DNA from: Labia minor
Lineage: Eukaryota; Arthropoda; Insecta; Dermaptera; Spongiphoridae
Assembly: GCA_963082975.1 (NCBI GenBank)
Contig: OY720350.1
Span: 10,187,488 to 10,251,487, forward strand
Reading direction: 5' to 3'
DNA length: 64,000 bases
Below, piece by piece: positions 35,640 through 47,203 of the stretch (its first letter is position 1; each line of letters opens with the position of its first letter). The notes under the pieces were generated by a model. It was not told the DNA's origin. It was given only the letters and a program-made list of their open reading frames with translations, and made no database searches. The position numbers were made by a program, and so were the translations under genes.

Positions 35640-36040
35640 GATTAATTGATCGATTGGTGATTGATTTTGATAATCCGTAGAGGGCATCTGCGATTGGAGA
35701 GAGACAACTCCGAGTTTGGGGCGGATGAGGTGCGTGCGTTCAAGTCTCCGAGGTGTTGACCCCCGCGGAGGCGTCGTGACCTTCGGTTAACGCCGCACGA
35801 CACGCGCGCCTTCTATCGGCGGCCGTCTTTACCTGAGACCCGTTTCGCAGGTATGGCGTCGGCCAAGGAGTGGGGATGGCTCTGGTTGGCTGCCTGACGG
35901 CTCAGGTCAACAGCGCAGTCTTGCAGCCTCGGCCGATCAGGCCAGACGTCTCGTCCGCTCCCACGATGAACCCGTGTGCGTGTCGGTAGTGTACAAAGTG
36001 TTCAGTGTCATGGAGGAGTGTGTGACATAATCGCCCCACG
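35640..36040 (+). promoter_or_regulatory. GC/CpG-rich leader of the Toll gene with four uORFs
   Basis: Base composition shifts abruptly from AT-rich to GC- and CpG-rich at about 35680, and the shift continues into the first 170 bases of the coding region. Four short upstream ORFs precede the main ATG: 35726-35779 (17 codons), 35853-35897 (14 codons, G at -3 and G at +4), 35966-35989 (7 codons) and 36010-36030 (6 codons, G at -3 and G at +4). The last ends only ten bases before the main start, so reinitiation would be poor. They suggest translational control if the transcript begins upstream. CAG|GTATGG at 35848-35856 resembles a 5' splice site, so part of this leader might be intronic. The transcription start is not known. 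Confidence 0.6.
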
Positions 36041-39000
36041 ATGCATCTAAGCCCCGTGGTGTTTACTTTGTTACTCGGCGCCATTTTCGGCGTGCTTTCG
36101 GCATCCCTTAGCAAGGCGCTCCGCTATCAGGCGCCGGACGAATGCAAATGGGTGGTGGTCGGAGGCGGTGGAATCGACGGCGCCGATTCGGACGACATTT
36201 ATTCTTCAAGTGAAGATGAAGATGTTGCCCTTGTGTGTCGTCTTAGGACAATTAATAGCGAACTTGAAAATACTAATTTTAGTGTTATTCAACCACAGCA
36301 TACAGTTCGATTGAGACTTGAATGCTCGGATGTATTATTTTTTCAAAGTTCCCTAACTGCGGGTAGTTTCCGTCCTTTAGTAGAGTTACGTGAGCTTTCA
36401 ATAGAATATTGTAAAATTGGAAATTTATCTGCGGGTGCTTTCCGCGGCCTACGTGAGTTACGGAATCTCACAATTCGCACGCATAATACCGATTGGTCGG
36501 CAATGACTCTTGAAGTGGACCCGGACGCGTTCACTGATGAACTTGGATTATTAGAAAAGCTTGATTTGGGAGAAAATAATATTTGGAGTTTACCTGAAGG
36601 TGTTTTTTGTCCATTACACAGTCTTGAAATTCTTAATTTAACACGAAATCGAATTCGCGAAATTAATAATTTACGATTTGCTGCCAATGGACAACGGTGT
36701 GGTACAAATTTAAAAATTTTAGATTTATCTAATAATTCAATTGATTCTATAGGACCGGCCATTTTATCAGGCCTAACTAGACTGAAAGAATTGCATCTGC
36801 ATGGAAATGGAATATCATTTTTAGCAGACCGCGCCCTCGAGGGACTCGCCTCGCTTACTATTTTAAAACTGGCTGATAATAAATTAACGAGCTTGCCACC
36901 TGAACTTTTTGTAGATACAAGAGACTTGAATGAAGTTTATCTCGGAAATAATTCAATTAACGTTCTGGCGCCTGGATTATTTAATGAACTAAGACAATTA
37001 CTTGTTCTTGATTTATCACGTAATGAGCTTACATCAGAATGGGTAAATAGTGCAACATTTACCGGCCTGGTGAGACTTGTAGTGCTTGATCTATCACATA
37101 ATCGAATCTCTAAGCTCGAACAAACTGTCTTTAGAGATTTATATTCAATGCAAATATTAAGGCTTGAAAATAACGTAATCGAAACCATTCCTGAAAATAC
37201 ATTCGCTTCACTATATAATCTGCATACATTAATTTTATCTGACAATAAAATAGCTACTATTGAAAGTTCGACCTTCAATGGACTTTATGTGCTCAGTCTT
37301 CTTTCACTTGATAATAATTTAATAGAATCAATTCATCCACATGCATTAAAAAATTCTTCCAGTTTGCAAGATTTACATTTAAATGGTAATAAATTATTTG
37401 AAGTGCCGGCAGTGCTTTCAGATGTTCCAATGTTAAAAACACTTGATCTTGGTGAAAATCATATATCAAATATTGCAAATACAAGTTTTGTTCAAATGCA
37501 ACATATTTACGGTTTGCGTTTGACAGAAAACAATATTGGAAATATTTCAAAAGGCACATTTGATAAAATGTCATCTTTGAAAATTTTAAATCTTTCTAGA
37601 AATAAAATTGGAAAAGTTGAATCGGGAGCATTTGATGAAAATATTAATCTTCAAGCAATTCGTTTGGATGGCAATTATTTAACTGATATCAATGGACTTT
37701 TTACAAAATTACCAAATTTAATTTGGTTAAATATTAGTGACAATCAATTGGAATGGTTTGATTATGCATTAATACCAACTGGATTACAATGGTTGGATAT
37801 TCATGCTAATAAAATTCGTGAACTGGGAAATTATTTTGAAATTGAAAGTCAACTACATTTAAGCAGTTTTGATGCCAGCTCGAATCGTTTAACAGAAATT
37901 ACTGGAAGTGCTATCCCAGATAGTGTTGAACATTTATTTTTAAATGATAATTTAATTTCAAAAGTTCAATCATATACATTTTTCAAAAAACCTAATTTAA
38001 CTCGAGTGGATTTATTTGGCAATAAAATAACAAGTTTAAATCAAAATTCATTAAGAATATCAACAGTGCCACCATTAAAAAAATTGCCTGAATTTTATAT
38101 TGGAGGCAATCCATTGCAGTGTGATTGTACAATGGATTGGCTTCAAAGAATTAATTTAGAAAATCGAGCTCGAAATCAACCGAAAATAATGGATTTGGAC
38201 AGTATTTATTGTCAATTGTTATACAATCGAGGGCGTACATATGTTCCTCTTGTGGAGGCTGCCCCACATCAATTCCTTTGTAGATATGATGTGCATTGTT
38301 TTGCCCTTTGTCATTGCTGCGACTTTGACGCGTGTGATTGCGAAATGACATGTCCAACCAACTGCACATGTTATCATGATCAATCATGGTCAGCGAATGT
38401 AGTCGATTGTGCGAAAGCAGGCTATGTGGAACGTCTTCCAGATCAAATCCCAATGGATGCAACACAACTTTATCTCGATGGAAATGATATTCGTGCTGTG
38501 GGCAGTCATGCCTTTATCGGACGCAAAAGATTAAAAGTGTTGTTTTTAAATGCCAGTAATATTGATATTATTCATAATCGAACATTTAATGGACTGAGAG
38601 AACTTGAATTGCTTCATTTAGAAGAAAATGTCATTCGCGAATTGCATGGCTATGAATTTGAAGGCCTCGATGGATTGCGTGAACTTTATTTACACGGCAA
38701 TCGAATAACATCAATTCACAATGGCACCTTTCTTTCAATGCCCAAATTAACTATACTGACACTTGACCATAATCGTCTCATTTCATTTCCGGTATGGCAA
38801 TTTTCATTATCTTTAAATCAATTATCATTGGCAAGTAATCCATGGACCTGTGAATGTGAATTTGTTGATCGTTTCCGAGAATGGGCACAACGTTCTGGAG
38901 GCGTTGTCAGTGATCTTGCATCGGTGCGATGTGCATCCAACACCACCGATCTCAGTGAGGACATTATTGAAATTGAAGAATCCTTTTTGTTAGGACAAGA

Positions 39001-39796
39001 CAATGAAACCCGCTGTGTCACTCCAGGTGATGATTCAGAGAATATTATCAATGGCAATTATACAGCGACAAAAACGATTATTCAACATCAAGATATTCAA
39101 GATTATTTGCCACTTTTGATCACCACCTTATCTGCATTCTTGGTAATTATTATACTCACTTTTCTCGTGTTTATATTCCGTCAAGAAATGCGTGTCTGGT
39201 TTCATTCCCATTTCGGCATTCGGTTATTTTACCGGGGCGCGGATGTCGATCGCGAAGATCGTGATAAATTATTTGATGCCTTTGTCAGTTATAGTAGTAA
39301 AGATGAAGCATTTGTAGCTGAAGAGTTGGCACCGATTCTCGAACATGGTGATCCCCCATATAAATTGTGTCTTCATTATCGGGATTTTCCAGTGGGGGCT
39401 TTTATTGCGGACACTATAGTGCAAGCAGTGGAATCATCTCGTAGAACTATAATGGTACTCTCAGAGAATTTTATTAAGTCCGAATGGTGTCGTTTTGAAT
39501 TCAAATCAGCTCACCATCAAGTGCTACGTGATCGCCGGCGGCGTTTGATCGTTGTTCTATTAGGTGAGGTGCCGCAAAAAGATTTAGATCCGGATATTCG
39601 GCTCTATCTCAAAACGAACACCTATCTCCAATGGGGAGATAAACTCTTTTGGGAAAAGTTGCGCTTCGCCTTACCCGATGTGCCTAACAACCAACGAGGA
39701 GGTCATCATCATGTGGTCCATCATCATGTGCATCGACACAACAATCATACAACCCCAACACCAAGCGAGCGCCGCTCCGTTGCGATTCATATCTAG
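36041..39796 (+). CDS. Toll-7: Toll-like receptor of the Toll-7/18-wheeler clade
   Basis: Single-exon gene for a 1,251-residue type I membrane receptor. Residues 1-21 form a signal peptide. A first leucine-rich-repeat block spans about 110-685 and is closed by a cysteine-rich cap beginning NPLQCDC (690-696). The linker has CHCCDFDACDCEMTCPTNCTC, whose last cysteines (771, 775, 777) open an N-terminal cap for a second block (about 800-932), closed by NPWTCEC (933-939). A transmembrane helix lies at about 1023-1047, then the TIR domain from about 1078: box 1 FDAFVSYSSKDEAF, BB loop RDFPVGAF with Pro1117, and box 3 FW at 1203-1204. The TIR motifs ELAPILEHG and RRTIMVLSENFIKSEWCRFE follow the Toll-7/18w type, not Toll-6 or Toll-1. 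It is somewhat shorter than the roughly 1,400-residue fly proteins. In flies, clade members act in epithelial cell intercalation and some in immunity. The start is the first ATG after an in-frame stop and has A at -3. Toll-7 versus 18w cannot be decided. Confidence 0.96.
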   Translation: MHLSPVVFTLLLGAIFGVLSASLSKALRYQAPDECKWVVVGGGGIDGADSDDIYSSSEDEDVALVCRLRTINSELENTNFSVIQPQHTVRLRLECSDVLFFQSSLTAGSFRPLVELRELSIEYCKIGNLSAGAFRGLRELRNLTIRTHNTDWSAMTLEVDPDAFTDELGLLEKLDLGENNIWSLPEGVFCPLHSLEILNLTRNRIREINNLRFAANGQRCGTNLKILDLSNNSIDSIGPAILSGLTRLKELHLHGNGISFLADRALEGLASLTILKLADNKLTSLPPELFVDTRDLNEVYLGNNSINVLAPGLFNELRQLLVLDLSRNELTSEWVNSATFTGLVRLVVLDLSHNRISKLEQTVFRDLYSMQILRLENNVIETIPENTFASLYNLHTLILSDNKIATIESSTFNGLYVLSLLSLDNNLIESIHPHALKNSSSLQDLHLNGNKLFEVPAVLSDVPMLKTLDLGENHISNIANTSFVQMQHIYGLRLTENNIGNISKGTFDKMSSLKILNLSRNKIGKVESGAFDENINLQAIRLDGNYLTDINGLFTKLPNLIWLNISDNQLEWFDYALIPTGLQWLDIHANKIRELGNYFEIESQLHLSSFDASSNRLTEITGSAIPDSVEHLFLNDNLISKVQSYTFFKKPNLTRVDLFGNKITSLNQNSLRISTVPPLKKLPEFYIGGNPLQCDCTMDWLQRINLENRARNQPKIMDLDSIYCQLLYNRGRTYVPLVEAAPHQFLCRYDVHCFALCHCCDFDACDCEMTCPTNCTCYHDQSWSANVVDCAKAGYVERLPDQIPMDATQLYLDGNDIRAVGSHAFIGRKRLKVLFLNASNIDIIHNRTFNGLRELELLHLEENVIRELHGYEFEGLDGLRELYLHGNRITSIHNGTFLSMPKLTILTLDHNRLISFPVWQFSLSLNQLSLASNPWTCECEFVDRFREWAQRSGGVVSDLASVRCASNTTDLSEDIIEIEESFLLGQDNETRCVTPGDDSENIINGNYTATKTIIQHQDIQDYLPLLITTLSAFLVIIILTFLVFIFRQEMRVWFHSHFGIRLFYRGADVDREDRDKLFDAFVSYSSKDEAFVAEELAPILEHGDPPYKLCLHYRDFPVGAFIADTIVQAVESSRRTIMVLSENFIKSEWCRFEFKSAHHQVLRDRRRRLIVVLLGEVPQKDLDPDIRLYLKTNTYLQWGDKLFWEKLRFALPDVPNNQRGGHHHVVHHHVHRHNNHTTPTPSERRSVAIHI

Positions 39797-39912
39797 TGCC
39801 CCAGTGAGTGAGTAAAAAAAAAAAAAAATTAAAAAAAAAATAAATAAGTGTGTCTAAGCGTGTGTGATTGTGTATAAATATAAATATAAATATATCTAAC
39901 TGTAAATATTCC

Positions 39913-39951
<39 letters not shown>

Positions 39952-41397
39952 TTAAAAGAACTCGATAAAAATAAATAAGTAAATAATTATAATAATATTA
40001 ATACAAATTAAAATTAAATTAAAAAAAAAAAAAAAAAAATGTTTAGAGTGTATGTATATATGTAAAAACAAAGTTTAAATTTCGCAATGCTATGTATTGC
40101 AAATTTACAAAATGAAAATGAAAAAAAAAAAAAAAAGAAATGAATCAGATGTATAATTTATTTGTTGAGATTTGTTATTGGTACGAGTGCTTGTTCATTC
40201 GCTTTTTTTGTGATATTGGTGCTAAAAGTCGCCGCCATTTTGACGACTTGTTGCATAAACATTCGGCTTTGATATATAAAATAATGTATTTTTGTATATG
40301 TTTATTATTATTATTATTTTTTTTTATACTATAGTCAAGTATATGTGAATTTGTTGTACATATATAAAAAAAAAAAAAGTGAGTAAGTTTGAAAGAGATA
40401 GAAAGAAAGAGCGTCTAATAAAAACCCGTGATAATGACCAGTACTTTAAAAAAAAAAAAAAGTGTTTCAATCCCCCCATGACCCCTTCCTATCATCCAAT
40501 CAAGGCCATCCAGTGGTACCCCTTTATGCCCATCTCCCCACTAATTCTCAAAATCAACTAACTAGGCAGAAATTATGAAAAAAAAAAAATATGTAGTCTA
40601 TAATTAATGAGCGTTTCGTGCATTTAATTTTCTTATTATAATTTGAGGCTTGTTACCGGCTGTCGACTCCCACGCAAAGGCGCGTCTCTACTTTCTACTT
40701 GCTATTACAAATACATTAGAGAGAGCCGAACTATTCTACTGTACTTAACAACATGCTTATTACTCGTATTATCCAATTCGATTCGATTCCAATGTGCCAA
40801 AGAGTATGTTCAAATGACGGAACAATTAATTTCATTATGCATAAATTTGTGATATTATATTTATTAATTTTTCCATTAATAGCACTTTTTATTATATAGA
40901 TATAGTGAAAAATTAAACTACACTTAATTGTATTATCATTTTTGTTTTTAATATCCAGGCGGATTGACGCTTTATAAATAAATATAAAGAAATTCCTAAT
41001 TGCTAATCCGCAAACTTCTTCATTTTCCTTTAATTTTTGTAATTTTATTTTATTTGTGTACATAAAAATATTATATATATATATATATATATTCCTATAT
41101 AAATTAATCATTCATTTTGTAAAATATTTTTGTAAAGAAAAAGAAAAGTAAACAAAATCACTTTGGATTTGTGAATTAAAAATCAATCATATTCTTTAAA
41201 GTGATATGAAAATTCAATCAAACATTTTTTTTTTTTTCAATTTTTTGAAATTGATTAAAAAAAAACAAAAGATAACATTTTATTGTACTTTACGTTAAAT
41301 AAATTATATTTATATATTTATATATATATTTGTTTTTGTTTTTTTTTCAAAATTAATTTAATTCCATCAATTTTTCCATTGTAATTGAGAAAAAAAA

Positions 41398-41432
<35 letters not shown>

Positions 41433-41660
41433 ATTATAATTTTTCTATATAATAAAAAATAATTATTTAATCTAAAAGAAATTAATTAATTTTGTATATT
41501 TAAAAAATTGCAATTTTTTTTTTAATATTGAAATAAATGTAAAAAACAGCAAATATTTAAAATCAATAATAAAAAAAAAAGAAAAAAAGAAAATGTTTTA
41601 TTGATGTAAATTTTGTATGAATTTGCAAATAAAATTATTTATTATATTTTAATTGAATAT
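39797..41660 (+). other. Probable 3' untranslated region of the Toll gene
   Basis: Very AT-rich sequence follows the TAG stop. Candidate AATAAA polyadenylation signals occur within 50 bases (about 39839) and at about 39970, with more further on (for example about 41628), so the true 3' end cannot be chosen. A TA tract lies at about 39917-39946, an ATT trinucleotide tract at about 41399-41428 and a TA run at about 41072-41092. A GC-richer patch at about 40640-40740 could belong to a long 3' untranslated region. Confidence 0.5.
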
Positions 41661-44600
41661 TTTTTTTATTTCTCACTTTTATTTATTTCTATTTAATATA
41701 TACATTAAAATAAGTAAATAGAAATTTTGATTAGAATCTTAAAATTTATTATTTGAATGTTTTAAATAAAATTTTTCAACTTTAATCTAAATATTAATAT
41801 TAGAGAATCAAGTAAAAACTAAAAGTATTTATTTTATTATTCTTTTTATAGATGTAATTTATTTAAATTATTTATTTAATTTTCTTTTAATATAATATTG
41901 AATTATTCTTTTGATAATGACTTTTAATTAAATTCTAGCCGTCAAAAACAAAAAAATAATTATTTGCTAGCATTTTGTATTAATGTTGTTTTTTTCGTTT
42001 TTCTTTAACTATTTTAATAATAAAATTAATAATTTTAGCGTTTTATCCGCCATATGAAATTAATTATAAGAGACCTGAGAAAATAATATAATAGAAAATA
42101 ATAGAAATGACATTAATTTGTTAATACATTAAAACAAAACTTTTTAGAACTTAAATAGTCTATGAGAAATTCATTAATTTAATAAAATTGATACATTTTT
42201 AACATTAGTATGTTTATAATATTATTTTTATAATTTAAACAAAAAATAGTTCAGTTTAAACTTTATATTATATTATTATAATAAGTTTTTTTAAAAGCTA
42301 TATCACCTATTATATTTTCAATGTTAGTTAGTCGAGTAGTTGAAAACTTTTTATTATCAATCCATTATTATATTCCAAGTGACTTTTTAATAACGCTTCT
42401 CTATCACCTCGTTTGCATTTATTCCGTCATTAAACATACCTTGTAACATTCAAGGTCAATATAATGGGGCATAAATATAAAATTAGAAAAAAATCATTAT
42501 TAAATATAATATATACATATAGAGATCCTGTCAAATATCAAAGTGAAGAGCGCCAGAGAAAAGAAAAAAAAACTATGTTAATTTATGCATATAATAATAA
42601 TATTCATGCGAGTACTTTTATATTATATTCGAAATAACGTGGCCAGTTAAATTAATGGTGAATACGTTTGATGTATATGAATGGCTCTTATATTTATGCG
42701 TCTGTCAAAAGAAAAACATTCATGCCTCCGCCATTATGCCTTGCATGTGATAGGAAATTTAATTTTAAATAAAAAAAAAAAAAAAGAAAAAACTTAACGA
42801 GCTTTTTGAACTAAATTAAGAAATTCCACAAATAAAAAAAAAGTTAGTATAATTAAAGAAAATAATAATTATATTATTTTTATTTTTTTTTTTTTTGGTT
42901 TTGTATTTAAATCAAAAAATAAACTCAAAATAACTTACAAATAAATATTTGGCTTCATGCATTCAAGTCTCCTTACCTGAAATAATAAAAATACAATAAT
43001 AATTAATTTAATTAGAAAATATATTATTATATTTATAAATTATGGTTAAATGTTTTTAAAAATTTATTTTCTAAAAAGCAATTTTTCATTTTAAAATATA
43101 AATTATTTTCACAAAATTACTGATGTGTGCTTAATTCTCCAGACAGACTAATAAACAACACCAACGACAAGAACAAGAATAACAATAATCATAATAAAGA
43201 ATGACTCTTGAAAAATTTTTGAATCATATTACTGTAAAAAATGAATATTTTCATAAAAAAAACATGTGTTTCGATGTTGAGTGTTTTTTTTTAAAAAAAA
43301 TCACGAATTAACAAAATAAATAAAATTTTAAACAAACAAAAATAATAAATAATATCAACAGTTAAATTACCAATTAATTAAAAACTACTTTGTGGTTTTT
43401 ATTTATTAAAATATTAGATTTTTTTAAATTAATTTTGTAGATAATTTTAAAAATACATATTAAATTAATCTATTAAAATTTAATATAAAAATGTTGTATT
43501 TTTTTTATAATCAAAATACAATTTGAATTTTAGAGATTTATAATAATCGAAATTTAAGATAATTCTCATCTCATTTCGTCAAACTTATAAAAAAACAATT
43601 GCGCATAAAAGTATAAATTTCAATTAGTAAATTATTCCAAAAGTAATAGCGACCTAATGTATTAAACAATTAATTAAAGAAATAATAAATATTAAATTTT
43701 CTTATAATTGAACAGTTACAAATAAAATTTTTGTTAGAATATAAATAAAATTACTTTATAAATAATCAAAAATCAAAATTCAAAATTGAATTAAATTAAA
43801 AAAAAAAAATATTAAAATAAACTTTTCTTTATTTTTGATTTATTACATAAAATATTTAAATTTGAAATTTATTAGTTTGTTATTTTAATATTTTCAATAA
43901 AGAAACTATATTTCTATTTATTATGAAACCTAAATTTAATCTACAGTGGATTATTATTTAAAAAAAATCCAAATCCTTAAATGTAAACGAATGTCAAAAT
44001 TTTAAAATTAAATTTTAAAGCTATTAAAGAATTAATTAAAGTTTATTTAAAATCAAATGAATAAAAGAAAACAAAATATTCTTGATGAAAGAATAAAAAG
44101 AGAAATAAATCTCTTGGAGAACATAGAAAGATTTAGGGAGACAAAAAAACTTCTCAAATATAATAATTTAACGGTTCTTCTTATATTTCCTGTCGAATCG
44201 ACCATCTTGCTAGCATCTCGGCTCAAGTTTCCTCATTTTCCTAAATAAATACCCATCACATTTGAATATTCAAGCTATAGATTTTCTTTTTTTTCACCCA
44301 CGATGCCTTTTCTCACCCCATTCAATAGGCCCCGACATACCAATCTGCCTATTAAGTAAAAATTTATTTTTTTAAGATAGGTAAATGATCACATCAAATT
44401 ACAATAAGTAATATTTTCGAATATAGTGGAATTTCCATTATTAGATAGATTTATCTTTCCTTAAACCGAAAAACAAAATTATTTATTAAATAAATTCAGG
44501 AAAAATATTTTCAATCTAGTGCTGATTGATATAGGAATAGTGGAAATGTAAATTTTAATAATTAATTCACTTTTACATTAAATGAACACGACAGAAATCT

Positions 44601-44981
44601 GGTAGAAGATACAGGTGTGAATGTGAGAAAAAAATTAAATTAAATAAAATTTGAAAAGGCGTCAATATTTAAAGAAGAGTGGATCAATCATTTTTCCGAT
44701 TGGAACATAAATCGTAATCACCTAACAGTGTCAGAGAAAATTATTTTCCTGCATTATAGAATAATCAATCAATTAAATTTATATTTTATAAAAAAATATA
44801 TACCTATATAATTATATTAATATTGGTTTTCTTTGAATTAAATTTATTATTATCATAAAAATCATTAAAATCTTCCATAAAATATATATTATATTAAATA
44901 AACTAAAGTTTTAATTTCTATACTTTCGCTTATATAAATAAATACTCGGTTTTATTTATTTTATATTTCTTAAATTTAATG
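41661..44981. other. AT-rich intergenic DNA
   Basis: No gene, element or RNA recognised over about 3.3 kb. The 63-codon frame at 44057-44248 is charged at its start but has no family signature. Confidence 0.5.
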
Positions 44982-45257
44982 CAGTGGTTGCCAACCTTTC
45001 TGTACCGGCGCCCCCCTTTTTAAAAAAAAAATTCTTTCTGACCTTTTTTTGAACCATATTGAAAAAAAAATTGAAAAAAAAATCGAAAATGTTCAAAAGT
45101 TTGGCCACAAAATCATTTTACCTTTTTTTAGAACGATATTGAAAAAGATTGAAAAAAAATCGAAAATTTTCAAAAGTTTGTGGCCACTCGAAATTGGTTC
45201 TAATACCTTCGCGCCCCACTTTCAACAGTATCGCACCCCACAGGTTGGAACACGCTG
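44982..45257 (+). mobile_element. hAT MITE, CAGTGGTTGCCAACC family
   Basis: The ends CAGTGGTTGCCAACCTT and GGTTGGAACACGCTG are flanked by a perfect 8-bp direct repeat ATTTAATG (44974-44981 and 45258-45265). The interior has two tandem copies of the AT-rich core (GAACCATATTG and AGAACGATATTG versions), each followed by TTCAAAAGTTTG and GGCCAC. The ORF across it is spurious. Confidence 0.92.
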
Positions 45258-47203
45258 ATTTAATGTGTAAAATATAATAATTCTATAATTGGTAAAATAT
45301 TTATATAATTTTATTATTATTTTTTTAAATTTACAGAATAATATTTAAGATGATTTTATTCATAAGTAAAATTTTAATTTTAATTTAATTAAAAATCATA
45401 TCAAATTATTAATTTATTTAGAAAAATTTCATAGAAATTAAAAAAATATTTTTTTTTATTTCTTTTCTTATTAATAGAAAAATAAAAAAAAAAACTATTC
45501 TGACTTTGATAGTGTAAACGAAGTTTAAGTTGGAATTAAAAGAGTGCCGGTTCTTTCTATAATTGATAGTTTATTTCGAAAACAGTCTCGAGCCATGAAG
45601 GAAGTGAGTCACATTAAAAGCATTTTATAAAATGGCTGGAATGTAATATAAAAACTAAAAAGAGGAAAAAAAAATAATTAAAAGATCAGAGTCAAATGAA
45701 CTAAGAATTTTAAAAAAATAGTTTTATTATTTCTCAAATGAACATTTGTGAGAAAAAAAAAACTAACTTTGGTTTAAAATTTTATGTTTGAGGAAAAAAA
45801 AAAATATAAATATTACAATTTTTATAAAATTAAAAATAAACGTGAAATGGTCGTTATACACTAATATGGTATAAATATGAATATTATATTAATCAAAAGA
45901 TAAATAAATTAAAAAATAAAATTAATTAATAACAAAATAGATAAATGAATCTTCTTTGTCAGTGTACATTGCAAATATAATTTTTAATGTTATTGCTAAT
46001 ATAATCGATAATTTAAATAACTATTATATTTTTTAGTTTTTGTTAATAATATTTAAAATTTGTTTCTAGCAAATTTCAAATCTATTCTAAAAATAATAAA
46101 TCTTTAATAAAATCTTAAAATCCTGTAGAATTCAATCTCTCTTCTTTCTCAAAATATCCATAACTCTAATCAAAAAAAAGAGAGGAAGGAGTAACGATGA
46201 TAAACCAACCTCTGACAAAATGTTTTTCCAACTTTGCAACATAAAATCAACGTCATCTTAATTCTTAATCGAATTTATTTATTTCCACCCTCTTTTTGTT
46301 TTGAAAGCTTTTCTTGTCTTGTTGTCTGGTTTTTAACCCTGGCTAGCAAAAGATCATTGTGATAAGCGGCGATGATAGGAGCAAAGGGGAAGAGGGTGCT
46401 GCAATCCACCTGGGCTTGTTATAAATTTTGAGATTCCTCACTGATTGGGCTCATCCTCAGGCACCTGGGAGCCAAACGAGTGAGGACTTGAGGAGGCTAT
46501 TAAGGCGCTTTTAGGCCTAGAATCATCAATTCTTTTTGATAAACAGCTGATTTGAAAAGTGATCCGTTTTTGAATAAAATAAAATATCGCATTACAAAAT
46601 AAAATAAAATAAAAAAAAAAAAAAGAAATCATTATTTTTACCCTTTCAAAAATATTAGCTTAATAGAAATAAATGAAATAAAGAGAAGTAAACCTGAGAA
46701 CAGTGTATGAAAAGCAATAGGCCTAATTGAAAATTGATTATATATAAATAGTTTACGAAAAATATTTTAAAATAAATTTCATTTCATTATATTTTAATAA
46801 ATTTTAATATATTTTAACATCTCTATGATAATTAAGATTGTATATAGGAAGACTGGATAGTGTTTCTCTTCAAACAGAGAATGTCTGGAATACCCCCTGA
46901 AGGCGCAGTCCATTGTCTAGTCAGACAGAAGCCTAATCATTCAATAATGAAAGGGATTTTACACAATCCGATTAAATGAGCAGATGATTTCGAAATCAGA
47001 TTACCTTTCGGAAATTACGGATTTATTTAAAAGGGATCAATTAATAAAATAAAGAACGTATTTTGATAAAAACTTTTGAAAATATTTCAGAATACTTTCA
47101 TTTGTAAATAATTATGTATTTTTAATGATATTTCTTAGCAAAATAAATTAAATAGTCTACACTTACAATTTAAGTATTATTTGTTTTTTGTAATAATTTA
47201 ATA
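45258..47203. other. AT-rich intergenic DNA with a GC-richer patch
   Basis: No gene is seen. Bases about 46400-46530 are GC-richer and carry part of a 64-codon minus-strand frame with no recognised features. Confidence 0.45.

Noticed and set aside
36343-39057. Several minus-strand frames of 79-139 codons
   Set aside because: All are antisense shadows inside the Toll coding region.
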